Shown one piece after another: positions 14,603-22,509 of a DNA stretch of 42,925 bases. The stretch covers positions 1 through 42,925 of the forward strand of contig CACYHA010000019.1 of the NCBI GenBank assembly GCA_902774035.1, given 5' to 3'. Numbering within the stretch: the stretch's first letter is position 1; every line of letters begins with the position of its first letter. Origin of the DNA: Oscillospiraceae bacterium (lineage in GTDB: Bacteria > Bacillota > Clostridia > Oscillospirales > Acutalibacteraceae). The translations under genes and the position numbers were made by a program. The notes beneath the pieces are model-generated. The model was not told where the DNA came from. It did no database searches and worked only from the letters and a program-made list of their open reading frames with translations.

Positions 14603-15196
14603 CGAAAACGCGCACCCGCAATAGTTCTGCCGGTAAAGCTCATATTCCCTTGACAGCACGATCGAGCGCTGGTAGCCGCCCTTTTTCTTGAAGTTTGAGG
14701 GTAGATGGCGCACGCCGTATTTTTCGCCTGCCCGTTCGCCTTCCTCGTTCAGCACATCTGCGTTTTTCAGCGGGCTGATGGACAGGGTCGTGGTGAAATA
14801 GTCAAAGCCCTGCGCCTTTGCAAGCTTCGCCGTTTCCTCCAGCCGCAGACGGAAGCACACCCGGCAGCGCGCGCCGCCCTCGGGTTCGCCCTCCAGTCCG
14901 CGCACGGCGTCGTAGAACCGCTGCGGTTCAAACGCGCCCTCAAGGAAGGAGATCGGGTGCTTCGCCGGAAGCTGCGCCACCAGCCGCTTTGCCTCCGCGA
15001 CCCGGTGGACATACTCCTCCGCCGGGTGGATGTTGGGGTTGAAGTAGAACAGTGTGATTGCAAAATGCTCGGAGAGATATTCCAGACAATAGCTGCTGCA
15101 GGGGGCGCAGCAGGCATGGAGCAGCAGCGTGGGCACCTCGCCCGCCGCCGCGTGACGCTCAATGATGGCATCGAGTTCCTTTTGGTAGTTGCGCAT
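14588..15196 (-). CDS. queH: epoxyqueuosine reductase QueH
   Basis: A 202-residue DUF208/QueH protein, the iron-sulfur enzyme that reduces epoxyqueuosine to queuosine in tRNA in bacteria lacking QueG. The metal-binding Cys motifs are LLHACCAPCSSYCLEYL (about 25-41), RCRVCFRLRLEETA (about 109-122) and YRQNYCGCAFS near the end. SISPLKNADVLN is also typical. Start: ATG at 15194-15196 with GGTGAT 5 bases upstream; the promoter at 15212-15240 is close, so the leader is very short. The final IEN and stop come from the heptamer repeat. It is divergent from the TPP riboswitch and thiT. Confidence 0.93.
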   Translation of the reverse strand: MRNYQKELDAIIERHAAAGEVPTLLLHACCAPCSSYCLEYLSEHFAITLFYFNPNIHPAEEYVHRVAEAKRLVAQLPAKHPISFLEGAFEPQRFYDAVRGLEGEPEGGARCRVCFRLRLEETAKLAKAQGFDYFTTTLSISPLKNADVLNEEGERAGEKYGVRHLPSNFKKKGGYQRSIVLSREYELYRQNYCGCAFSRIEN

Positions 15197-15211
15197 AAGA
15201 TCACCGCGAGC

Positions 15212-15240
15212 ATTGTAGCACGTTTTTTCAAAAAATGCAA
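15212..15240 (-). promoter_or_regulatory. promoter for queH
   Basis: Minus strand: TTGCAT, 17 bp, TACAAT with TG one base upstream (extended -10). Confidence 0.75.
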
Positions 15241-15248
15241 CTGCGCCC

Positions 15249-15277
15249 TTGACTTTCCGCTGGTACGGTGCTATAAT
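15249..15277 (+). promoter_or_regulatory. promoter for TPP riboswitch and thiT
   Basis: TTGACT, 17 bp, TATAAT with an upstream TG. Confidence 0.88.
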
Positions 15278-15293
15278 GCATTCAATAAATATT

Positions 15294-15372
15294 ACAGGGG
15301 TGCCACGGCTGAGACCGTCAAACGACGGAACCCAACCTGATCCGGATAATGCCGGCGTAGGGACGTAATGAA
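15294..15372 (+). promoter_or_regulatory. TPP riboswitch (THI element)
   Basis: Conserved blocks are all present: ACAGGGGTGCC (near 15294), GGCTGAGA (15307-15314), ACCCAACCTGATCCGGATAA (15330-15349) and GCCGGCGTAGGGA (15351-15363). It precedes thiT, whose product imports thiamine, and should switch expression off when TPP is plentiful. Confidence 0.96.
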
Positions 15373-15411
15373 ACGCCTTGTGATGTTTAGAATTTCACGG
15401 GCGTGTTTTTT
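15372..15411 (+). terminator. terminator of the TPP riboswitch platform
   Basis: ACGCC plus GTGA pairs with TCAC plus GGCGT around a bulge, followed by GTTTTTTT. It sits between the aptamer and the thiT start, as expected for a transcriptional OFF switch. Confidence 0.75.
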
Positions 15412-15437
15412 TGCCCGAAAAGAAAGGAAGCCTTACT

Positions 15438-16052
15438 ATGTCCACCCAAAAATCAAACATCTCCTCCGTTCAGCGGCTCGCCGAATGCGGCATCATGCTC
15501 GCGCTCGCCGTCATTCTCAACGAGTTCACACCCATCAAGCTCCCCTTCGGCGGCTCGGTCACCTTCTTTTCGCAGCTTCCGATCGTGGTCATCAGCTACC
15601 GCCACGGCGTGAAATGGGGCCTGTTCACCGGCCTTGCCATGGGCGTCATCGAGATGCTGTTCGGCCTTGCCAACTTCTCCTATGTCACGGGCATCGCGGC
15701 CTATCTGATCCTGATCTTCGCCGATTATGTCGTCGCGTTTTCGGCGCTCGGTCTCGGCGGCATTTTCCGGGGTTCCATCAAAAATCAGGCGCTTTCGCTG
15801 GCGGCCGGCGGCGCGCTGGTTTCCGTGATCCGCTTCGTGTGCCACTTCATCAGCGGCGTTACGATCTGGGGCGGCTACGCGGAAGACACCCCCGTGGCGA
15901 TCTACTCCCTGACCTACAACGGCTCCTACATGCTGCCGGAGCTGATCCTCACCGTGATCGGCGCGCTGGTGGTCGGTTCGCTGCTCGATCTGCGTGCGCC
16001 GAGACTGAAGGCGCTGAAAAGGACGAAGACGGCAAGCACGACGGAAGAATAA
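15438..16052 (+). CDS. thiT: thiamine ECF transporter S component
   Basis: A 204-residue, six-helix membrane protein that binds thiamine and docks with a shared EcfAA'T energizing module (not in this window). Features: LAECGIMLALAVILNEF, then KLPFGGSVTFFSQLPI, the PFGGS loop typical of ThiT, and RFVCHFISGVTIWGGYA with the conserved W in the substrate pocket. Start: ATG at 15438-15440 with AAAGGAAG 6-8 bases upstream; the reading from 15411 would start inside the terminator T run. The TPP riboswitch confirms the substrate. A thiamine pyrophosphokinase gene is at 23043. Confidence 0.95.
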   Translation: MSTQKSNISSVQRLAECGIMLALAVILNEFTPIKLPFGGSVTFFSQLPIVVISYRHGVKWGLFTGLAMGVIEMLFGLANFSYVTGIAAYLILIFADYVVAFSALGLGGIFRGSIKNQALSLAAGGALVSVIRFVCHFISGVTIWGGYAEDTPVAIYSLTYNGSYMLPELILTVIGALVVGSLLDLRAPRLKALKRTKTASTTEE

Positions 16053-16071
16053 GACGAACTTGAATTTGATG

Positions 16072-16099
16072 ACCGCTCCGTTCGGGGCGGTTTTCATTT
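16072..16099 (+). terminator. terminator of thiT
   Basis: ACCGCTCC / GGGGCGGT, 8-bp stem with a GTTC loop, followed by TTTTCATTT. Confidence 0.85.
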
Positions 16100-16130
16100 G
16101 CACCACTCACCTGCACCCGGCTGAATCATC

Positions 16131-16166
16131 CCACATTCCACATTCCACCCTCCACATTCCACATTA
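16131..16166. repeat. ACATTCC-type heptamer tract
   Basis: Five 7-bp units: ACATTCC, ACATTCC, ACCCTCC, ACATTCC, ACATTAA. Located between the convergent terminators of thiT and rplL. Confidence 0.75.
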
Positions 16167-16199
16167 AAAAAGCAGTCGATCAACTCGACTGCTTTTTTA
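16165..16199 (-). terminator. terminator of the L10-L7/L12 unit
   Basis: AGCAGTCGA / TCGACTGCT stem with A and T runs on both sides, so it can act in both directions. Located 14 bases after the rplL stop. Confidence 0.92.
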
Positions 16200-16212
16200 T
16201 TTGAAGTCAAAC

Positions 16213-16590
16213 TTATTTCAGGGTGACCTTTGCGCCGGCTTCTTCGAGCTTCGCCTTTGCGGCTTCAGCGTCGTCCTTGCTCATCGCTTCCTTGATGACC
16301 TTCGGAGCGCCGTCAACGGCTTCTTTCGCTTCCTTCAGGCCAAGGCCGGTCAGTTCGCGGACAGCCTTGATGACAGCGATCTTGTTGGCGCCGATCTCAG
16401 TCAGCTCAAGATCAAATTCCGTCTTCTCTTCCACAGCAGCACCGGCAGCTTCCACCGGGCCGGCAGCGACGACAGCCGCAGCAGCGGACACGCCGAATTC
16501 ATCTTCGACAGCGTGAACAAGCTCGGAGAGCTCAAGCACGGTCAGGGTCTTCAGTTCTTCAATGATTGCAGTGATCTTCTCAGATGCCAT
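16213..16590 (-). CDS. rplL: 50S ribosomal protein L7/L12
   Basis: The 125-residue stalk protein that recruits translation GTPases. N-terminal dimerization helix [20 protein letters not shown], an Ala/Val/Gly-rich hinge (about 35-55), and the C-terminal domain with [20 protein letters not shown] followed by [11 protein letters not shown]. Length is normal. Start: ATG at 16588-16590 with GGAGG upstream. It follows rplJ by 38 bases and ends at a strong terminator. Confidence 0.98.
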   Translation of the reverse strand: MASEKITAIIEELKTLTVLELSELVHAVEDEFGVSAAAAVVAAGPVEAAGAAVEEKTEFDLELTEIGANKIAVIKAVRELTGLGLKEAKEAVDGAPKVIKEAMSKDDAEAAKAKLEEAGAKVTLK

Positions 16591-16628
16591 GGTAATTTAC
16601 CTCCATTAAATCAATCGTTATTTTTGGA

Positions 16629-17234
16629 TTATGCCTCTGCCGGCGCTTCTTCGGCGGCCGGAGCTTCTTCAGCGGCGGGTGCTTCTTCAGCAGCCGGAGC
16701 TTCTTCTGCAGCCGGAGCTTCCTCAGCAGCCGGAGCAGCTTCTTCGCCCTTGTCGACGATCGCCTGAATGGCGCGCGCGAAGGCGGAAATCGGGGCCTGG
16801 AAGGCACCCAGGACCTGGGCAAGCAAAATGTCGCGCGGCGGCAGCTTTGCAAGTCCGGAGATCTTGGCAACATCGATCACTTCCTGATCGAGGAAACCGT
16901 TTTTGATCGTGAAATTCTTGTGCGTATCCGCAAACTTGCTGAGAATGCGAGCAGCGGCTACGTAATCATCTGCACTTGTGGCGATGGCGGTGGTTCCGTC
17001 GAGGACGGCGTCCAGACCGGTCAGTCCGGTGGAAGCGATTGCAAGGCGCAACAGCGTGTTCTTGACGACGGTGTATTCCACACCGGCCTCACGCAGCTCC
17101 TTACGCAGCGCGGTATCGTCGGTCACGGTGATACCCTTGTAGTCGACAATGACGCCGGCGCAGGAAGCGTTCAGGCGGTCAACGAGCTGTGCCACGACCT
17201 GCTGCTTCTGTTCCAAAACTTTAGCACTAGGCAA
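16629..17234 (-). CDS. rplJ: 50S ribosomal protein L10, with acidic repeat tail and TTG start
   Basis: The 201-residue stalk base protein. The L10 core (about 1-165) is clear: VLEQKQQVVAQLVDRLNASC, GVIVDYKGITVTDDTALRKE and YTVVKNTLLRLAI. The usual length is about 165-175; the rest is a tail of six EEAPAA repeats encoded by an 18-bp tandem repeat (about 16632-16740). Start: TTG at 17232-17234, with GGAGGTG 8 bases upstream and no ATG in frame. It is preceded by an L10 leader and its own consensus promoter, so stalk proteins are controlled apart from L11-L1. Confidence 0.96.
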   Translation of the reverse strand: MPSAKVLEQKQQVVAQLVDRLNASCAGVIVDYKGITVTDDTALRKELREAGVEYTVVKNTLLRLAIASTGLTGLDAVLDGTTAIATSADDYVAAARILSKFADTHKNFTIKNGFLDQEVIDVAKISGLAKLPPRDILLAQVLGAFQAPISAFARAIQAIVDKGEEAAPAAEEAPAAEEAPAAEEAPAAEEAPAAEEAPAEA

Positions 17235-17261
17235 ATGAAGTCACCTCCTGTAAAAATTTTT

Positions 17262-17392
17262 GTTCAACAGAAAATGCCTTTTCTCCGCTCGAAGAAAAGG
17301 CACAGATAGACAGTCTATTGCGCGATCTCCTCGGCAGGCGGCAAAAAGCCTTTCAGTCAAAACACCTGCTGTCTTCGGTGAACAGCTTTGTT
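17262..17392 (-). promoter_or_regulatory. ribosomal protein L10 leader
   Basis: The minus-strand leader between the promoter and rplJ has the features of the L10 leader that binds L10(L12)4 for autoregulation: GACAGCAGGTG, GCCTGCCGAGGAGATCGCGC and AATAGAC. A hairpin GCCTTTTCT / AGAAAAGGC with ATTTT after it (about 17268-17300 region) could be an attenuator. Confidence 0.85.
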
Positions 17393-17421
17393 ATTATACC
17401 GCATCGTTTTCACGATGTCAA
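17393..17421 (-). promoter_or_regulatory. consensus promoter for rplJ-rplL
   Basis: Minus strand: TTGACA, 17 bp, TATAAT, an exact match, only 13 bases after the rplA stop codon. Confidence 0.92.
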
Positions 17422-17433
17422 GTATTTTTTGAA

Positions 17434-18144
17434 TTATTTTTCGGCAGCAGCGGAGCCAACCTTGTTCGGGTTGATGCGGATGCCGGGGCCCATGGTTGCG
17501 GAAACAACGCAGGAGCGGATATACTGACCCTTGGCGGCGGCCGGCTTCGCCTTGATGATGGCGTCCAGCAGCGTGGTGAAGTTCTCGTTCAGCTTTTCAA
17601 CGCCGAAGGAGACTTTGCCGATCGGGCAGTGGATGATGTTGGTCTTGTCCAGACGGTATTCGATCTTACCGGCTTTGGCGTCGGTGACAGCCTGCGCCAC
17701 GTTCGGGGTCACGGTGCCGGCCTTCGGGGACGGCATCAGGCCGCGGGGACCGAGGAGCTTACCGAGACGGCCGACGAGACCCATCATGTTCGGGGTCGCG
17801 ATCGCAACGTCGAATTCCATCCAGCCTTCGCCCTGGATCTTCTGCACGAGATCCTCAGCGCCGACCACGTCTGCGCCCGCAGCCTCAGCGGCTTTGGCAT
17901 CGTCGCCCTTGGCGAACACAGCCACGCGGACAGTTTTGCCGGTGCCGTTGGGAAGCACCACGGCGCCGCGCACCTGCTGGTCAGCGTGACGGGAGTCAAC
18001 GCCCAGACGGATGTGCGCTTCGACGGTTTCGTCAAACTTCGCGGTTGCGGTTTTGATGCTCAGTTCCAACGCTTCGGCAGGATCGTAAAGGTTCAATTTG
18101 TCGAACAGCTTTGCGCTTTCAACATACTTTTTGCCATGTTTCAT
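17434..18144 (-). CDS. rplA: 50S ribosomal protein L1
   Basis: The 236-residue L1 protein of the mobile ribosomal stalk near the E site. Signatures: [40 protein letters not shown] and [18 protein letters not shown]. Length is typical (about 230). Start: ATG at 18142-18144 with AGGAGG upstream. It follows rplK by 64 bases, in the same unit as nusG. L1 also acts as a translational repressor in other bacteria; no obvious mimic site was identified here. Confidence 0.98.
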   Translation of the reverse strand: MKHGKKYVESAKLFDKLNLYDPAEALELSIKTATAKFDETVEAHIRLGVDSRHADQQVRGAVVLPNGTGKTVRVAVFAKGDDAKAAEAAGADVVGAEDLVQKIQGEGWMEFDVAIATPNMMGLVGRLGKLLGPRGLMPSPKAGTVTPNVAQAVTDAKAGKIEYRLDKTNIIHCPIGKVSFGVEKLNENFTTLLDAIIKAKPAAAKGQYIRSCVVSATMGPGIRINPNKVGSAAAEK

Positions 18145-18208
18145 AAATTCATCCTCCTATTGAGTGGTTCATCGGAAAGCTTCCTCCCACCCGGAATCAT
18201 GCGTGACG

Positions 18209-18634
18209 TTAATCGGCGACAACAACGCCCATGCTGCGGCAGGTACCCGCGACCATGCTCATCGCGGTTTCAATGCTTGCAGCATTCAAGTCGGGCATTT
18301 TCTGCTCGGCGATTTTACGGACCTGCTCGGTTGTGATGGTTGCGACCTTGGTTCTGTTCGGAACGCCGGAACCGCTTTCGATGCCGCAGGCCTTCTTGAT
18401 CAGAACAGCCGCGGGCGGGGTCTTGGTGACGAACGAGAATGTGTGGTCGGCATACACCGTGATGACAACGGGAATGATCAGACCGATGTCATTCTTTGTG
18501 CGCTCGTTGAATTCCTTGGTGAACGCCATGATGTTCACACCGTGCTGACCGAGTGCCGGGCCGACAGGCGGGGCCGGGGTTGCTTTGCCGGCAGGAATCT
18601 GGAGCTTGATTAAGCCTACTACCTTTTGAGCCAT
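18209..18634 (-). CDS. rplK: 50S ribosomal protein L11
   Basis: The 141-residue L11 protein of the GTPase-associated centre. Signatures: [38 protein letters not shown] and [20 protein letters not shown]. The start is ATG at 18632-18634 with GGAGGTG 7 bases upstream; the longer reading to 18649 would include the ribosome binding site. Cotranscribed with nusG upstream and rplA downstream. Confidence 0.98.
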   Translation of the reverse strand: MAQKVVGLIKLQIPAGKATPAPPVGPALGQHGVNIMAFTKEFNERTKNDIGLIIPVVITVYADHTFSFVTKTPPAAVLIKKACGIESGSGVPNRTKVATITTEQVRKIAEQKMPDLNAASIETAMSMVAGTCRSMGVVVAD

Positions 18635-18689
18635 TTTTTGCACCTCCAAAAGAATGTGGTTGATGGCGACCTGCGTAAAGGATTTGCAG

Positions 18690-18741
18690 ATCTCCCACAG
18701 GGAGCGGACGCTCCCCCATCAAAAACAGCGAACGCTGTCAA
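18690..18741 (-). promoter_or_regulatory. hairpins between nusG and rplK
   Basis: Minus strand: ACAGC-GTTC-GCTGT followed by five T (terminator-like), then GGGAGC-GTCC-GCTCCC. The first may partially end nusG transcripts. No separate promoter for rplK is visible in the 119-base gap. Confidence 0.5.
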
Positions 18742-18753
18742 TGACCGTGTGAA

Positions 18754-19320
18754 TTAGATTGCGACCTCGACCTGGCCGAGATCCAGCTCCACCGGGGTTT
18801 CTCTTCCCAGCATGGAGATCATGACGACCACGATCTCTTTTGCAAGGTCGATACTGTCCACAATGCCGCTGTAGCCGTCGAACGGACCGCTTTGAATGTT
18901 GACAAGGTCGCCGACCTTGTAGTTGACCTCCACTGACCTTTTTTCGATGCCGAGCTTTTCGACTTCTTCTTCCGTCAGGGGGATCGGTTTGCTTCCCGGG
19001 CCGACAAAGCCCGTGACGCCCCGGGTGTTGCGGATCAGGTACCACGCCTCGTCGGACATGGCAAGCTCCTCATCCTCAAATTCGCTGCGCTTTCTGTAGG
19101 AGCAGGCGACTTTGACGAGCACATAGCCGGGGAACATTTTGCGCTCGACTTCTCTTTTTTGTTCGTCCTTGATCTCCGTCACCTTTTCCATCGGCACACG
19201 GACTTCAAAGATCTGATCCTGCATCCGGCGATTTTCGACCGCGGTCTCAATGTTGGATGCAACCTTGTTTTCATAGCCTGAATACGTGTGTACTACAAAC
19301 CATCTGGCGTATTCTGCCAT
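18754..19320 (-). CDS. nusG: transcription termination/antitermination factor NusG
   Basis: A 188-residue NusG, which binds RNA polymerase and modulates pausing and termination. NGN domain: ARWFVVHTYSGYENKVASNI and ERKMFPGYVLVKV, with TRGVTGFVGP; C-terminal KOW domain: YKVGDLVNIQSGPFDGYSGI. Length is normal. Start: ATG at 19318-19320 with GGGAGGTG upstream. It follows secE by 18 bases. Confidence 0.98.
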   Translation of the reverse strand: MAEYARWFVVHTYSGYENKVASNIETAVENRRMQDQIFEVRVPMEKVTEIKDEQKREVERKMFPGYVLVKVACSYRKRSEFEDEELAMSDEAWYLIRNTRGVTGFVGPGSKPIPLTEEEVEKLGIEKRSVEVNYKVGDLVNIQSGPFDGYSGIVDSIDLAKEIVVVMISMLGRETPVELDLGQVEVAI

Positions 19321-19338
19321 CGTGACACCTCCCGCTGC

Positions 19339-19863
19339 TTATTCGGCAGCCGTTGTATCCGCTTGCGGTGCAGCTTCTTCGGCAGCTTCTTCAGTCGCTT
19401 CCTCGGTTTCCTCTTCGGATCCCGCTTCGGTCTCCTGCTCGGATTCCGCATCCGCTTCCTCGGCTTCGCCTTCCTGCGTGCCTTCTTCAGCGTCGGTGTT
19501 CTCGTCGACCGTCTCGCTCACGGACGTATCGTTCGTTGCAAGCTTCTTCAGGCCGGTGATGCCGGCGGAAAGTCCGGTGTCAATGCCCCAGATGATCAGG
19601 GAAACGACAGCCACAACGAGCAGAACCACGCCGGTGCTCTTCAGCACGGTCTTGGCGTCGGGCCAAACGATCTTTTTCGTTTCGCCGCGCACGTCCTTGA
19701 AATAACGCTTGACATTCTGCCAGCCGCGGGAGAAAGCGCCGGGACGATCTGACTTTTTGCTTGCCTTTGCAGCCTTGGCAACTTTGGCGGCAGCTTTGCT
19801 CTCTTCGGTTTCGGCCTTTACAACCTCAGAAGTTTCGGCAGCCTTGTTTTCTTTGTCAGCCAC
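19339..19863 (-). CDS. secE: preprotein translocase subunit SecE, with long acidic tail
   Basis: A SecE subunit that clamps SecY. The conserved part is about 55-115: WQNVKRYFKDVRGETKKIVW then PDAKTVLKSTGVVLLVVAVV and one membrane helix. The protein is 174 residues, against about 60-75 for most Gram-positive SecE: there is a Lys/Ala/Glu-rich N-terminal extension (about 50 residues) and a Glu-rich C-terminal extension (about 45 residues, EEGTQEGEAEEADAESEQET and on). Start: GTG at 19861-19863, with GGGAGG about 9 bases upstream. Between rpmG and nusG as usual. Confidence 0.93.
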   Translation of the reverse strand: MADKENKAAETSEVVKAETEESKAAAKVAKAAKASKKSDRPGAFSRGWQNVKRYFKDVRGETKKIVWPDAKTVLKSTGVVLLVVAVVSLIIWGIDTGLSAGITGLKKLATNDTSVSETVDENTDAEEGTQEGEAEEADAESEQETEAGSEEETEEATEEAAEEAAPQADTTAAE

Positions 19864-19881
19864 TGTAGCGTACCTCCCGTC

Positions 19882-20031
19882 TTATTTTGTTTCCTTGTGG
19901 AGCGTATGTTTCTTGCAGAATCTGCAATACTTGTTCATCTCCAGTCGGTCCGGATTGTTCTTTTTGTTTTTCATTGTGTTGTAGTTGCGTTGTTTGCACT
20001 CCGTGCAGGACAATGTGATTTTCACGCGCAT
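19882..20031 (-). CDS. rpmG: 50S ribosomal protein L33
   Basis: A 49-residue L33 of the zinc-binding type. The protein starts [19 protein letters not shown] and ends [16 protein letters not shown], with two CxxC pairs (C9/C12 and near C36/C39) that would hold one zinc. Start: ATG at 20029-20031 behind GGAGGTG. First gene of the rpmG-secE-nusG-rplK-rplA unit. Confidence 0.96.
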   Translation of the reverse strand: MRVKITLSCTECKQRNYNTMKNKKNNPDRLEMNKYCRFCKKHTLHKETK

Positions 20032-20095
20032 GACGGCACCTCCATTAAACTTGGATTATTTGCGGCTTTCGCCGGAGCAAAAGCCTTTCAGGCCT

Positions 20096-20134
20096 CCCTC
20101 TGTCACGGCACAAAAAGAAAGCCCTCGACAGAGG
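20096..20134 (-). promoter_or_regulatory. leader hairpin before rpmG
   Basis: CCTCTGTC / GACAGAGG, an 8-bp inverted repeat with a long loop at the start of the rpmG leader transcript. Role unknown. Confidence 0.4.
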
Positions 20135-20141
20135 TAGAGCT

Positions 20142-20170
20142 ATCATATCACAAACTCTCCCGTTCGTCAA
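20142..20170 (-). promoter_or_regulatory. promoter for rpmG-secE-nusG-rplK-rplA
   Basis: Minus strand: TTGACG, 17 bp, TATGAT, about 110 bases before rpmG. Confidence 0.82.
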
Positions 20171-20209
20171 GGGCTTTTTCACATTTTTTTATGACTTTTT
20201 CAAAGAAGG

Positions 20210-20959
20210 TCACACGATCTCCGCTTTGGCGATCACGATATCCTCCACCGGCGAAGTCGCCACGCGGTCAAAGCCGTTGGAAACGCGCGCGATCCTGCAA
20301 AAGTCGTCCACCGTCTTCATGCCGTCGATCACCTTGCCGAAGGCAGCGTAATCGCCGTCGAGGAAGGTCGCGTCGTCATAGCAGATGAAGAACTGGCTGG
20401 AGGCGGAATCCTTCGCGTTTGCGCGGGCCATGGAGACCACGCCGCGCGTGTGGCTCAGCGTGTTCTGCGAAAAGCCGTTGGAAGCGAACTCGCCCTTGAT
20501 GGACGGCGTGTCGGCGCCCTCGCCGCCCTGCGCCATAAAGCCCGGATAGATGCGGTGGAATTTCGTGCCGCTGTAGTAGCCGCTCTTGACGAGCTTGACA
20601 AAGTTTTCAACGGTCTGCGGCGCGTACTCCGGATAAAGCTCCATCGTGAATGTGTCGCCGTTTTCCATGGTGAACTGAACCTTCGTGTGTTCCATATCGG
20701 TCGTCTCCTTTTTGTCTTCGTTTGCTTCTTTGGATTCCGCAGCCGCAGTCGAGGCCGCGCTTTCGCCGGTTTTGTCCTTGGCGTCCTTTGCGTCCGCGGT
20801 TCCCTTGGCCGTTTCGGTCGGGTCGGCGGCCGGAGCGCTCTCGCTCGCCGGCGCGTCGGTCGAAGCCGTTTCGCCCTTTTCCGCCTTGCCGCAGGCCGCG
20901 AACAGGCTCAGCGCCAGCAGCGCACACAGCAGCAGACAGAGCGCTTTGGATGATCTCAT
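20210..20959 (-). CDS. cyclophilin-type peptidyl-prolyl isomerase lipoprotein
   Basis: A 249-residue lipoprotein: n-region MRSSKALCLLLCALLALSL followed by the lipobox FAAC (Cys 23), then a low-complexity Ala/Glu/Lys/Thr linker (about 24-88), then a cyclophilin domain (about 92-249). Domain motifs are FTMELYPEYAPQTVENFV, FHRIYPGFMAQGG, SSQFFICYDD and LDGDYAAFGKVIDGM; the catalytic FHR and QFFI elements are present. It would assist folding of exported proteins at the outer face of the membrane. Start: ATG at 20957-20959 with a weak GGTG site. Divergent from the RNA methyltransferase, with overlapping promoters. No clear terminator follows it. Confidence 0.93.
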   Translation of the reverse strand: MRSSKALCLLLCALLALSLFAACGKAEKGETASTDAPASESAPAADPTETAKGTADAKDAKDKTGESAASTAAAESKEANEDKKETTDMEHTKVQFTMENGDTFTMELYPEYAPQTVENFVKLVKSGYYSGTKFHRIYPGFMAQGGEGADTPSIKGEFASNGFSQNTLSHTRGVVSMARANAKDSASSQFFICYDDATFLDGDYAAFGKVIDGMKTVDDFCRIARVSNGFDRVATSPVEDIVIAKAEIV

Positions 20960-20986
20960 ACAAACACCGCTTTCTCTTTTTTATGT

Positions 20987-21014
20987 ATTATAATGAAAAA
21001 ACCGAAAATGTCAA
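20987..21014 (-). promoter_or_regulatory. promoter for the cyclophilin lipoprotein
   Basis: Minus strand: TTGACA, 16 bp, TATAAT. Its -35 box abuts the -35 of the divergent promoter at 21014-21042. Confidence 0.85.
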
Positions 21015-21042
21015 TGACAAACCGGAAAAAATATGCTATACT
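21014..21042 (+). promoter_or_regulatory. promoter for the RlmI-family methyltransferase
   Basis: ATGACA, 17 bp, TATACT, about 25 bases before the start codon. Confidence 0.7.
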
Positions 21043-21066
21043 CTTTTCGGAAAAGAGGGTGATCCT

Positions 21067-22293
21067 ATGAAAGCAGAACGCGGCTATCCCGTTGTGACGG
21101 TGACGCCGAAGGGCGAACGGTTTCTCAAATCGGGGCATGTGTGGGTTTTTGACGAGGAAGTGACCGAGATCAAAGGCGCTTATGAAAACGGAGATATCGT
21201 CGATGTGGTCAACGCAAAGGGGCGCTACCTCGGCTCCGGCTTTTTCAACGGCAACTCCAGGATCCGCGTGCGCGTTTTTTCGCAAAACGCCAACGACGCC
21301 TTTGACGCCGCCTTTTTTGCGCGCCGCCTGCGCTACAGCTTCGATTACCGCAAAGCCGTCATGGGCAGCGACTTTTGCTGCTGCCGTCTGATCTTCGGCG
21401 AAGCCGACGGCTTTCCGGGGCTGACGGTCGACCGCTTTGGCGACATTCTCGTCACGCAGACGCTCTCGCTGGGGATCGAACGGCGCAAGGACGTGATCTT
21501 TCCGCTGATGGCGCAGATCCTTGCCGAAATGGGTGCGCCGGTCAAAGCGATCTTTGAGCGCAACGACGTTGCCATCCGCGAAAAAGAGGGCATGGCGCAG
21601 AACACCGGCTTTTTTGAAGCGCCCGGCCTTGCCGCCGATCTTCCGGGCACGGTCATCCTCACGGAAAACGGGATCGACTACGAGGTGGACTATATGCACG
21701 GACAGAAGACCGGCTTTTTCCTCGACCAGAAATATAACCGTCTGGCCACCGGCAGACTCGCCGAGGGCAGAACAGTGCTGGATTGCTTTACCCACACGGG
21801 CGCGTTTGCGCTGAACTGCGCGAAAGCGGGCGCAAAGCGCGTCACCGCCGTGGATATTTCCGAGGACGCCGCGGCTGCCGCCCGGGCCAACGCCGCGCGA
21901 AACGGCTTTTCAAATGTTGAAGTTCTGTGCGCGAACGTGTTCGATCTGCTGACGGAGCTTTACGCCAAAGGCGGCAGCCCCTACGATTACATCATTCTCG
22001 ATCCGCCGGCCTTCACCAAAAGCAGCAGCACGGTCCGAAGCGCCATCCGCGGCTACAAGGAGATCAACCTCAAGGCGATGAAGCTCCTGCCCCGGGGCGG
22101 CTATCTCGCCACCTGCTCATGCTCCCACTTTATGACCGACGCCCTCTTTCGCGAAATGCTGCGCGACGCGGCGGCAGACGCCGGCGTCAGCCTGCGGCAG
22201 ATCGAAGCGCGTCAGCAATCGCCGGATCACCCGATCCTCTGGAATGTGCCGGAGACGGATTATTTGAAGTTTTATCTGTTCCAGGTGGTTTGA
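21067..22293 (+). CDS. class I SAM-dependent rRNA methyltransferase, RlmI family
   Basis: A 408-residue protein of the RlmI/YccW family, which in E. coli makes m5C1962 in 23S rRNA. N-terminal PUA-like domain (about 1-75: GERFLKSGHVWVFDEEV); then a Rossmann methyltransferase fold with VLDCFTHTGAFALNCAKAGA (SAM motif I, about 238-257) and VTAVDISEDAAAAARANAAR, plus YDYIILDPPAFTKS (motif IV) and YLATCSCSHFM, with Cys in the TCSCS catalytic motif. Start: ATG at 21067 with GAGGGTGAT upstream; the open frame extends far upstream across the divergent gene but that part is not coding. No terminator is evident before the convergent DUF896 gene two bases away. Confidence 0.92.
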   Translation: MKAERGYPVVTVTPKGERFLKSGHVWVFDEEVTEIKGAYENGDIVDVVNAKGRYLGSGFFNGNSRIRVRVFSQNANDAFDAAFFARRLRYSFDYRKAVMGSDFCCCRLIFGEADGFPGLTVDRFGDILVTQTLSLGIERRKDVIFPLMAQILAEMGAPVKAIFERNDVAIREKEGMAQNTGFFEAPGLAADLPGTVILTENGIDYEVDYMHGQKTGFFLDQKYNRLATGRLAEGRTVLDCFTHTGAFALNCAKAGAKRVTAVDISEDAAAAARANAARNGFSNVEVLCANVFDLLTELYAKGGSPYDYIILDPPAFTKSSSTVRSAIRGYKEINLKAMKLLPRGGYLATCSCSHFMTDALFREMLRDAAADAGVSLRQIEARQQSPDHPILWNVPETDYLKFYLFQVV

Positions 22294-22294
22294 G

Positions 22295-22504
22295 TTATTT
22301 TCGTTTTTGCACCTTGCGCTTGTTGCCGTGCTCGTCAATGATATAGGTGTTCTCGAGATTCGCCACAAGGCTTTCCCGGAACGACGCGATGTAAAGCTCG
22401 CGCAGCATCTTCTGCTCGTCGCGCTCCTCGTCGCTCAGCCCCTCGGGGGTTTTTGCCTTGCGGGCCAGGGCGTTGATGCGGTCGATCTGTGCCTGTGTTA
22501 CCAT
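22295..22504 (-). CDS. DUF896 family small protein
   Basis: A 69-residue protein of the DUF896 (YnzC-like) family found in Firmicutes; YnzC of Bacillus is linked to the SOS operon but its activity is unknown. The pattern is clear: INALARKAKTPEGLSDEERD, then EQKMLRELYIASFRESLVAN and LENTYIIDEHGNKR. The start is ATG at 22502-22504 with GGGAG about 10 bases upstream; the frame stays open further upstream only because it overlaps the ArsC-like gene. It starts 5 bases after that gene's stop and is probably cotranscribed. Confidence 0.88.
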   Translation of the reverse strand: MVTQAQIDRINALARKAKTPEGLSDEERDEQKMLRELYIASFRESLVANLENTYIIDEHGNKRKVQKRK

Positions 22505-22509
22505 ATGTC

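Noticed and set aside
20722-21066. N-terminal extension of the RlmI-family ORF
   Set aside because: Runs across the divergent lipoprotein gene and both promoters; the ATG at 21067 has a good site.
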